Under the pieces are notes generated by a model. That model ran no database searches and was not told the DNA's origin. It worked only from the letters and a program-made list of their open reading frames with translations. Positions 54,511 through 64,000 of a DNA stretch of 64,000 bases are shown here, piece after piece. The position numbers and the translations under genes were made by a program. Positions within the stretch are counted from its first letter, which is position 1. The number at the start of each line of letters is the position of its first letter. The stretch is from Phyto melanocephala. Taxonomy: Eukaryota > Arthropoda > Insecta > Diptera > Rhinophoridae. The stretch spans positions 90,245,015 through 90,309,014 of the forward strand of contig OW799237.1 of NCBI GenBank assembly GCA_941918925.1. The letters run 5' to 3'.

Positions 54511-57500
54511 AATATTTAAAAATTTATCGAAGCATACCTCGAATAATTAAGTAAAATATTTAGTGCGGACTTACTCTCATAACTGCATTAGCATATCGGG
54601 TAATATTCATTGTGAGATAATGTCTCATTTCTAAAATTGTATTTAAAATTGTACAAGATAGTTGGTAAAAAGGACAGCTTGATATATATAAATTAATTGC
54701 ACTAGCAACAATAACCTATTGACTAATATTTATAACAATATCAGAAAAAAAAGTATTATTGGGCCAGCAATGCGAGACCGCTTTGCTGGCTCCAACATTT
54801 ATTCAAAAACAGTTTTAAATATTACAAGCCACCATTCGTTAGGCATGCCATAATTGTCATTTGTTAGAAGCTCACTTCCCGTACTTCGATCCTTTCCACT
54901 TTTGTTTTTAGTAGGAAATTGCTATCAACATTAGCTCGTACTAAATTTAATTTAGGGATTACATTTTTTGTTATAGGGGACGGTTATGTCCCCTAATTTA
55001 ATCCTATTGATTTCTTCCGGAAAAAGTAAACCGATATTGCAGCCAATTAATTGGTTATAGCAGTTATAGTACTGCAGATATGCCATTTCTGTGTTTGGAA
55101 AGTGTCACGCCCTATCATTTGCTCCTATCCAATCATTTGAAAGAAATGTGAAATTTTTATTAAAATGTCTTGGCAACTCCAACATTTATTATATGTCTTA
55201 CAATGAGTTTTTTGTATTGGGGGTATTGAGTGCTTTAAGCAAGGCGTTGCTACAAAATTACAATCTGGCCAATTTTTTTGCTCGTATTTTTTTTGTGTTG
55301 TACGAAAATAGATAAAAGTAAAAATTTGCCATTCATTGTTGCTACAAGGCGCTTTAGTGCGCCCACTCTGACGTTGTTTGCTGCATTACACATATTTGGT
55401 CAATATTGGGTACCAGCGGTAAATTGACAATAAAATCTACTTCTTGTAACCGATTTTTATGGTTTATGGCTTTTTTTATTTTCATGATAAATATCTCTCA
55501 GAAAAAAGTGCGAAATGTTGAATATTTGCTTTATATTTTCTCTAACTCTATTTTTAAATTGAAAAATATTACGAATTTTGCACGAAAAATTTTTTTTCTC
55601 CATTAATTTCTGAATAATTCCAAAACGATAGGAGATAGAGACAAATTTTATTCCACTAAAATAAATAAAATTTTGTTATCAATTTTGTGGTGTTTTATTT
55701 TTGAAAATCGAATGACTGGGTCTTGAGTTAGAATGAAATATGTCCCCGTACCTGACTAATTTAGGGGAAAAATTTTTCTTATTTTTAAGCTCCACACTAA
55801 TTTGAAAGATTTTAGTTATAACAGAACACTGGATATGCGGAAAAGTTTTTGATTTCGTACGAAAGGTGCCACGCCCACACCAAATAATAGAAAATCTGTT
55901 AGAACCATTCTTGTGATTAATAGATAATTTAAAAACTTATTATCGATACAGCCGTTCCCGGGTGATTATATAGAAGATAGAAGAAAACTTAAAAAAATAG
56001 TTATAAAAATCTAAATTGAATTTTAAGTTAATTAAAAAATAATAATCGGTGCATCGGATTTTGTGTGGCTTGGTTTTACCACGAACTCGACGATTTTGTT
56101 TATTGGCGTACATTTTCTTCCTGATATGGACAGTCTCGCTAACGATGAGTTTTAATAAAATATTGCGTGAAATATTGCCCGAACAGAACATCAATTTTTA
56201 AAAAAAATATCGTTTGCACTACAGAACGCTTCATCTGTCCATGGTGGTTTGGCAGAACAAACTGAATGATCCAATTTGACAGATGTAGCTTCAACAATTC
56301 GTCAAATTATTGTATTCTATAGGTATATGTTTCTTGTGTCATATAGAACAATATAACTTACGAACGACGAATTTTCAAAGTTTAAAAGTCCCTATTGCAT
56401 AAACCTTAAATTTAAATACGTAAACCTGACCTTGTTTAAATTAAAAAAAGTTATGTTCATCAATTGCAATTGCAATCATAGTTTTTTAAAACAGGAAAAT
56501 TTTTCCCATAGATATTATTGATTCAATTCTTTAAAATGTGATTTTTTTTCTTGCTCAATTTCGTTCATTCTCATATTCAAATTCAATCAAATTCTTACAT
56601 ACATTTACCTCTATATAAGATCAGACGGAGATGAGCAAGCGAAATATAGAAAGTTAAATACTTACTCAGTCAACTAGAAACGGAGTCTGAATCATTCGAT
56701 AGCAGTGGCTCGTTTTGAATAATTTACTGAATACGAACAAGCTCCTTATTTAAATATATTTATGAACATGACATATTCTAGTAAAAATATTTTATGCAAA
56801 TTGAATTATTATTTTATCGAACTTGTTTGCTTAAACTAATATTTTTTTAAATTTCGAGTTCATACTAACATTCTTTATTTTTACAAAGAATTTTTTTAAT
56901 TGTGATAAATGAAAGAATAAATCTGAAAAATTATATTTTTACCGACACTAGCCGAGTGGGATGCATTTTCGAAACCAGCTACGATTTCAGCATCAGCACT
57001 CTCTGATCGGTGGTTACATTTTTGGTTGTAAATATCATCTATTTAACTCCCGGGACTTAAGTTAATTGAATTCGGTAACTACTTGAGTTTTTTCTTTTTC
57101 ATATATTTTTACCACAACGAGTTAGATTGAAATTTTAACCAAATAGCAAAATAAAGAATATTAAATGATTAAAATTTAAAAAAATATTAGTTTAAAAATA
57201 TTTTATATTAAAATATTACTACTTGTTAAACAATTTTTCTAAAGCGTATAAAATATGTTTAATAGAAACTTTTTTATTCAGAAGATTTTTTGTAAAGTAT
57301 TCATTAAGAATTTTTTACATAAAACTTACCACAGAATCACCATTAACGCAAGCATACGCAGCAACATATTTTTATTCTGTTAATGTGTCTGTTACACTTA
57401 TTTCAAAAACAGAAAGGACTTTTCCGAAAATGACTTTACAAATCATTAAACTCTGCAATTGCATGACTTTTAGCCCAAAAACACATAGTGTGTTAGAATT

Positions 57501-58443
57501 TCTCTCTTAAGCTCTTATTTGACTCTCTTAATGACTTTGTTCATAATGATATATTTAGTCGTCGTAGTCATTTTATTGTAAAAGTTCTGTCACAAAGCAT
57601 ACAAAATTATTTATTATGGATTTCTTGAAGAATAAAATAGTTTAAATTAAACAAAAATCTAAAATAAATAAAAATGTTGAAAGATATTAAAAAAAAAATT
57701 AAAATTAGATTAAGATTTTATAAACTTAAAAGTTTACGAAATTTTTCATAAACATCACTACCTACACATTTATCAAGCTCTTTAAAATAAACGGATAAAT
57801 AAACAATTTGACAAAAAAATTTTTAGCACAAAAAAAAGTTGAATTTATTTTTTATTTGAAATTAATAAATAAAACAACCTAGTGCTGTAAAAGATTTATA
57901 AATTCATGGTTCATTAAATAAATTTTAATATAAAAAGAATTTAAAAGGATCAGTGTAGGGATTCATAATACAGTCGAAAATTTTATTTATAAAATTTATA
58001 CCATAATTTTCTAATACGTACATACATAAGTATTTTTGTTCATTTAGGTGTCCTTTAAAAACAAAAATTTAATTTTTTTAATTTTGAAAATCATATAATT
58101 TGTATCTTTTTAAAATATCAAATCATAACAAAATGTGAAAACTTATATTTCTGACAAAATTTCAATATGTGTCGGCGGCTGCGACAAAAAGTTAGTTGTT
58201 GTAATATTGAAGCCTTTTTCTAACAAAAAAGAAAATGCTATAAGAAATAGCTCTAGGTTTCCCGTAAAAACTCTTATTACAAATAAAACTAAGCACGCGT
58301 TGTGAGTGTATCTAAAGCTGCTTCCTAGAGGTAGGTATGTATTTTACATATGACAAGTCTCTTTTGCGATTCATATGTCTGTCAAAATTGTTATATTACA
58401 GATGGTTTATAATTTTTCCTCTAACACGTACGTCGATTTAACC
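54511..58443. other. Long non-coding A+T-rich stretch
   Basis: No credible gene found. ORFs at 55091, 55406, 55940 and 57223 have no recognisable content or splice context. Positions 56950-57045 are a diverged repeat of 2821-2902. Confidence 0.4.
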
Positions 58444-59128
58444 TTGTCCGTCTGTCCGTGTGTTGGTTGAAATCAACTTTTAGAAGCAACCATATGTTCC
58501 TCAGATCTGCGTATGATATCAATCACTCGGAAATATTTGAGATGAATTGCAATTGAAATTCAGAACAATCGCCTCATAACTTTTTGAGTTATGAGTTTTA
58601 TCCCATATTTTTACCACCAAAATTAAAATTTTTCAGCCATAGAACAATTTGCAGCTACCTTTGCTAATATTTGTAGATATAATATGCCTCTAGAGATATT
58701 CGTGAAAAATTTTAGATAAAGCGTGCTCTAATCGGTAAAGTTATAGGCAACATTTTTTTGAAAAATATATCTTTCAAAACTTTACAAAATAAAATCAATT
58801 TTGTTTAGCTTCTAGACAACCAAGAGAGTAAACATTAGTATTATATACAAGGACTTGACTAGCTCAAAATAAACACTATAAAAAATTAAAATTCATGTTG
58901 GGTCAAATCTAGTATTTTAATTAGTAATATTGGTATCAAATGAAAAGGCTAGACTAGTAAAATACAGATATCTACGTAAAAATTAAAAAATCAAGGATGG
59001 CATCGGCAATAATAAAGGAAAATGGCATATGACATGAAATATAGGTTAAGCTACGATGTGGGATTATATACATTATGGTATAGGGCATTATCAGATTCGG
59101 CATGGCCAAATATAGCACTTTTACTTGT
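58444..59128 (-). mobile_element. DINE-1-like repeat, long variant, truncated
   Basis: Starts inside the GTCY run (TTGTCCGTCTGTCCGTGTGT), runs through CCTCTAGAGATATTCGTGAA and AGTATTTTAATTAGTAATAT, and ends GATTCGGCATGGCCAAATAT and GCACTTTTACTTGTTTT. Inverted relative to the same variant at 13732-14730. The tail half (core) is missing. Confidence 0.75.
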
Positions 59129-60287
59129 TTTTTAATAACAAACAAATTTAAAAATAATTAAATGCTTACTTTTTTGTTATTGCATTTTATTTCTCCTTTG
59201 TTTGGTTGTGCTGCCAAACGTAGTTCTGTTTTGTCAATAACAGTAGATGTCTGATGATTTTTAAAATCAAAATAGAACACGCTCTAATTAAAAGGTTGTG
59301 ATATGAATTTTACATGTGTATTTTGCGCAAAAAATGTTTTAATGCGTTCGCACGACATGTATCAATTTTGCGGTGGAAAATTTTGCAAATCATATGAAGA
59401 ATATATGCAGTCTAAAAGCACTTTAAAGAAATGTCTGAAAAATAATTACTAACATAGCACATAGTACATCATGTCTTTACTAAAACACTACTTAGTAGAT
59501 ATTGAAAAGTATGTTGTTCTCTAACAGCAAGTATTTATCTAGTTTTTTCTAGATTATAGTAAAATTCAAGTCAATATCTTTAATAATAATGGTAAAGTAG
59601 TAACTTGCCAAGTCCTTGCGATGTATTTAATTTTTCTACACAAAATTATTATCTTGAAGAAATATTCTTCCTATAAGCTAATAAAAAGATACAGCTACAA
59701 AAAAATTAAAACTGAATATTGAATATATTTTGAAATGGTACAAAAGTAGAGGGTTATTTGCTAGTCAGTATAAGTCAACAACAACAATTAATAGTGATAT
59801 ACGCACAGTCGGCTTAAAAATGTAGTATAAAACTAGCTGTTGTCAAGTGAATTGTAATTATTACATTCACGCATAATAAATTTCTAAAATAGTAATTACA
59901 ATTTAGGTACACAGAAAAGTGTAAATTTGAATATTAATTACGCAATAAATATTAATAGTTAAAATATTAATTGATTTTGCTCCAATTAATAAAGTGATAC
60001 TTTAAATTAAAAAAAAAATAAATTTATTTGAATAAATATTAACAAAAATATCAATTAAAATGGTACACCATAGTTAATTAAAATTATTGAAATTTTTAAA
60101 AAATATTTTTAATTAAATTGAACACTGTTTATATTAAAATTATTTAAAATATTTATTTGAATCCATCAATCAATAATTTAACCAACTTAAGAGGAGAAAA
60201 GTATATGTATGTAATATAATATATTTATTTTTTTTTTAAATACAAATAAATATTTATAAATAATAACATATGAATTATCTAACTATA
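59129..60287. other. Non-coding stretch
   Basis: 59455-59545 resembles the right half of the MITE at 4137-4800. Otherwise nothing recognised. Confidence 0.4.
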
Positions 60288-61014
60288 CACGCAAAGAAAA
60301 AACATGGTTGTGATAATCATAATCTAAAAGCAACATACTATGATTGAATTGTATGATTATCGTTAAAACATATAATGGTTACCAGTTATCATTATTATGT
60401 TTAAGTAAAGTATCATGCAATAATCATATCCATGACTACAGTTGAAATCGGCAATCTTTGCTTTTTTACGGCAAATTATTGTCTTTTGCTGTTAGCTACA
60501 TATATTAATTGTACTTGCCTTTTTAATTGCAATCTTAATTCGTTTTTATTTATATTTTCTCGTTTATTTTTAAAGTTCTTCAAATTTTTCAAAATTCTTC
60601 TAAAGTTTTTGACATCTCAAACTTTTAAAATAATACAAATTTATTCAGCAAGAAGAAGAACAGTTGAAATCAAATTATTATTAACGAAAGTCATAGCATA
60701 ATGGACTTGTAATCATGCTATTGTCTCACCTATTATTTAATGATAATTTGTCATTTTGAAAGCTTTTGAATATAATTTTTTTTTGTCAAATTATTTCTTT
60801 TAAATCAAATTTTTTTTATATTATAACCATTTTGAAATTTTTACGAAACGTAAACATTAAATGATACAATTCAAACAAATGCTTGATTATCGTGATAAAA
60901 TATATGATGAAATGAAACAAAAGTAACTATTACTTGTTTTCGACAACCAAATATTGTTATAGAAACTATAATATGACCGTCGTGATCATGTCGTAACCAT
61001 GGTTTTTCTTTCCG
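60288..61014. mobile_element. MITE with CACGCAAAGAAAA ends, copy 2
   Basis: Left end CACGCAAAGAAAAAACATGG; right end GTAACCATGGTTTTTCTTTC then CG. About 215 bp longer than copy 1 (39502-40012), with an extra internal stretch around 60430-60600. The 89-codon ORF at 60432 is inside and not supported as a gene. Confidence 0.7.
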
Positions 61015-61531
61015 CAACATACAAAATTATGTACAAAAAATTAGAAGCCATATGTAAAGGTATTTCCATAACAACAAAAAACAAAAAACATATATAAAAC
61101 CCATACAATTTAGGATTTAATAACAGCATCTTTATCTCCTGGTTTTCAAAAAAAGGTTACATTTCAACCTAGAGAAAATATTTTTCTAGTAAAAAAGAAT
61201 CCTAGGAAAAAGATCAGGGTTTGACAACAAAACAAATGTGACATACATATATACTGCCAAACTGCTGAAGCCTTTAATAATGTTTAAAATATAACATGTT
61301 TGTTCGTTTGAATGTTTATCGGAATAAATTCAGGTGTTCATCGTGGTTTGGTTTTCTATAACTGTGATAAACTTGATTTACATAACTCCGTTCAGGCGTT
61401 CAGACAATCATTATTTATTTATATTAATTGTAAATTGAAGAAAATAAATTTCAACTTTTAAATGAAACGTGAGCACTTAATTTTTAATGTGACTGTATAT
61501 TTAGCCTCGTATGTGGTTAAAGATATAATGA
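61015..61531. other. Non-coding stretch
   Basis: No feature recognised. Confidence 0.4.
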
Positions 61532-62315
61532 AAACAAGTAAAAGCGCTATATTCGGCCGTGCCGAATCTTATGTACCCTTCACAACGTGTAGTCATGCAA
61601 TAACAGTAAATTCACGTATGTATGTTAAAAAAAAACAAAAAAAAAAATAAAAAATATAAAAAAAATTTAAAAAAAAAAAATTTAAAAAAAAAATTAAAAA
61701 AAAAAAAATTATTATATACATATATAATATATATAAAACAAAAAAAAAATAAAAAAAAAATTAAAAAAAAAAAAATAAAAAAAAATAATAATAAAAATAT
61801 ATATAATATATTAAATAAAAAATAAAAAAAAAATAAAAAAAAAATTAAAAAAAAAAAATTTTAAAAAAATTTAAAAAAAAATTTTTTTGCCTCAGCTGGG
61901 ATTCGATGCCACGTTTTCTCTAACCAGTATACACGTTTGTATGTATGTATGTTGTTGTTGTAATGTTGTTTTTATGAAAAGAAAATCGAGGTGGTCGTGG
62001 GTTTTTGCTCATATCTCAGTTGTTTATGTACCGATGTTTCTGATTTTCAATACCGATCTACTCCCGAATATTTCTGATATTTTAATACCTTACCCGGGTC
62101 CAACCTATGTCGGGGGGCTTCAAAAAGTTGATTTCAACATACACACGGACAGACGGTCAGACGGACAGACGGACAGACGGTCAGGGCTTAATCGACTCCT
62201 CTATTCATAAGCTTTCAGAAAATATATACTTTATGGGGTCGGAAATGAAAATTGTAGAAATTTCACACGGAATGACAAACCTATATATACCCTTTTTCAC
62301 TGTGTGAAGGGTATA
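61532..62315 (+). mobile_element. DINE-1/mini-me-like repeat, complete copy
   Basis: Starts AACAAGTAAAAGCGCTATAT with hairpin ATTCGGC-CGT-GCCGAAT, a long A-rich middle, GCCTCAGCTGGGATTCGATG, GGACAGACGGTCAGACGGAC (a longer GTCY array than other copies), core ACTTTATGGGGTCGGAAATG, end GTGTGAAGGGTATAAA. Very similar to 920-1449 and 30731-31514, so probably recent. Confidence 0.88.
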
Positions 62316-63057
62316 AAAATTAATTTAATATTTTCGATTTTTTAATTTCCCAAGATAGAGACAGGCAGCACAGATAACGAAAATAAAATTACATTTTATT
62401 TTTGGATAAAGAGTGTAAATAAAAGACAAAAAAAATATTGACAAATTTTTGCTAATAAAGAAAAAATAAAAAGTAATTTTTAACGAAAGGCTTTCTTAAA
62501 GTTACTTGTTTGTTAGATAAACATGCATACATACACACTACCTATCTGCCTAATGTATGTATGTGCACCTAACCATGGCATGTTTTTTACATCTGATTTT
62601 TTCTAATTTTTAACTCATATGTAATTACCTCTGACAACAAATATGTTAACTCGGCAATCAGCTGTTTATGGTTATGGCTTTAAGCAAAAATTCAATTGAT
62701 ATTTAGGATTATGGTTATAGCTGTGGCCTTGTAGCCATGACCCTAATAACTAAATCCAGAAGTGTTTGTTGTGCTGATTTGAAGTGCAGTTTTACATGGT
62801 GATGTCAAGTCTAATATAATATTAATGATTATACATTTGATAACACATTTTGTAAACCTTAAGTGGAGATAAAAAAAATTTAATTTGTCCTTATCATTAT
62901 GGTAAAATCTTTAAAGTCCTTTCTATATCCTAACCGGCGTATAATATGTCAGGAGAAACCGGGCAACATGAAAAAAATTGTTTTTTTAATTTCTATTAAT
63001 TTTTGTTTTCCTAAAAAAAATTTAAAATTTAATTGAAAATAATATTTCATTTTTATT
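62316..63057. other. Non-coding stretch
   Basis: No feature recognised. Confidence 0.4.
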
Positions 63058-63200
63058 TAAGCTTGAGATCAACTTTTTTGTTTTTTTTTAATTATTTATT
63101 AGTAACCAATATTTCGCTACCAAACAATGGGTAGCTCCTTCAGGGTAAATATGTAGAAGAAGCTGAAGAAGCTACCCATTGTTTGGTTACTAGACATGTA
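63058..63200. mobile_element. Short foldback relic with class 2 hammerhead-like sequence
   Basis: Left AAGCTTGAGATCAACTTTTT and AGTAACCAATATTTCGCTAC CAAACAATGGGTAGC, inverted at the right as GAAGCTACCCATTGTTTGGT TACTAG. Related to the foldback at 47766-48165. The minus-strand motif (63100-63150) reads CTGAAGG instead of CTGANGA, and the plus-strand copy lacks GAAA, so both are dead. Confidence 0.6.
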
Positions 63201-63839
63201 GATTTTTGACTCTTAACATACAGTTTTTATTATTATTTTATTTTTTTTAGTTTTTTAGGCATGCAAAACCAGAAACAGGAATAAAGCGGAATTAAAGCGG
63301 AATTAAATAACGTGACGTTCCTTAGAAAGACGCCGATTAGTGCAAACAATACTTTAAGTAATTGGATACCTGATAATATCTTATATCAAATTGAGATTAT
63401 TTTGCCATAGTCCATACATATAAAAAATTAAAGAAATAATTTTAAATTAATTAAATTCTATCAATTGTTTGCTGGGTAGTTTTTCATTAGCACTTAGATA
63501 TGTATGTATGTGTTAGTTGCCATATGTGGTAACTGTCGGAATTGATACAAATGTCAAATGTTTCAAAAATGTTCTGTGCGTTATGTTCTTTAATTTTTAC
63601 TTAAGTCTTTTATAAACACTATACAGTGAGTAACAAAAAATTCAAATATTTAATTTACTAAGAAATCTCTATAAATTAAAATTTTGTCTCTAAAAAAACA
63701 GTGTATAAATATTTTTCTCTGAATTAAACTTATTTTAAAGTTTTAAACACTAAAATCCAATCTTTATTTAATCACGTATTGCGAACACATTATTTGTTGA
63801 GGCCAACTTTTTCTATGTGTAGTTTGACATCTTTGATTT
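63201..63839. other. Non-coding stretch
   Basis: No feature recognised. Confidence 0.4.

Positions 63840-63840
<1 letters not shown>

Positions 63841-63866
<26 letters not shown>
63841..63866. repeat. (GA)n microsatellite
   Basis: About 13 GA units followed by a G-A-rich run (GGGAGAAAGAGACC). Confidence 0.9.
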
Positions 63867-63870
<4 letters not shown>

Positions 63871-63966
63871 AAGAGACCAAGACCAAATTTTAATTGAAAA
63901 TGCTCTCAATTGAATTGATATAATTTGAATTTCTTTTTAAACAAAGTTTATTACAAATGCTTTATT

Positions 63967-64000
63967 ACAGGGTGGTCCAAAGAAAATGTATATAGTCAAG
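63967..64000 (+). mobile_element. Possible mariner terminal repeat at the window edge
   Basis: TACAGGGTGGTCCAAAGAAA begins here, after TTAT. Starts of the type TACAGGGTGK are common for mariner-like elements; the rest is outside the window. Confidence 0.3.

Noticed and set aside
56950..57020. Box A-like TAGCCGAGTGGG suggesting a tRNA or tRNA-derived SINE
   Set aside because: No box B (GGTTCGANTCC) at a suitable distance and no cloverleaf; the related copy at 2821 lacks the box A word.
57223..57510. 95-codon plus ORF
   Set aside because: No family resemblance, strongly A+T-rich, and no neighbouring exons or promoter motifs.

Overview
This window looks like A+T-rich nuclear DNA from a higher (calyptrate/muscoid type) fly. 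The reasons are the base composition, short introns with fly-like splice sites, and many DINE-1/mini-me-like repeats. These repeats carry the core 'TTCCGACCCCATAAAGTATA', GTCY runs and TA runs known from dipterans. The species cannot be named from the sequence. Nothing points to a bacterial, viral or organellar origin, and I see no rRNA, tRNA or CRISPR array.

The only well-supported host gene is on the minus strand, from 17081 down to 10165. Seven exons, each joined at an in-phase GT-AG junction, give a 710-residue protein. It has an N-terminal SAM-like segment split between exons 1 and 2, two conserved helical blocks and a conserved C-terminal block, separated by Asn/Thr/Ser-rich linkers. 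It resembles an uncharacterised animal family related to SAMD3-like proteins. Intron 1 (about 4.2 kb) is filled with mobile elements. Two weaker host candidates are a lysine-rich ORF at 46200 with a DRE-like promoter motif upstream, and a single possible exon at 37466-37555.

Most of the rest is transposable elements, many nested. 3.4-9.8 kb: a decayed hAT with transposase remnants, interrupted by Helitron-like elements, a MITE and a second hAT. 13.0-16.4 kb: a mariner relic, two DINE-1-like copies and a hammerhead-bearing repeat inside the intron. 17.8-22.0 kb: a LINE 3' end with a DINE copy inside it, a MITE, and a PIF/Harbinger element inside another MITE. 23-25.2 kb: LINE fragments and a hammerhead-bearing repeat. 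26-31.5 kb: the empty-site MITE, mariner relics, an element with a 5-bp target duplication and a full DINE copy. 32.4-34.0 kb: a hAT with perfect 8-bp target duplications. 35-37 kb: a DINE copy carrying a MITE, then a DD41D mariner transposase. 38-47.6 kb: Helitron-like, MITE, DINE and PIF-like insertions. 47.8-48.6 kb: a large foldback with a hammerhead-like motif in each arm, then a direct repeat. 51-64 kb: a further mariner relic, another hammerhead-bearing repeat, DINE copies and long A+T-rich stretches.

The most interesting feature is a set of hammerhead-ribozyme-like sequences of two classes, placed at or near the ends of short inverted-repeat elements at six loci. One copy shows paired changes in stem I. 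This fits the hammerheads described in Penelope-like retroelements and retrozymes, but the inverted arrangement on short non-coding elements merits checking.
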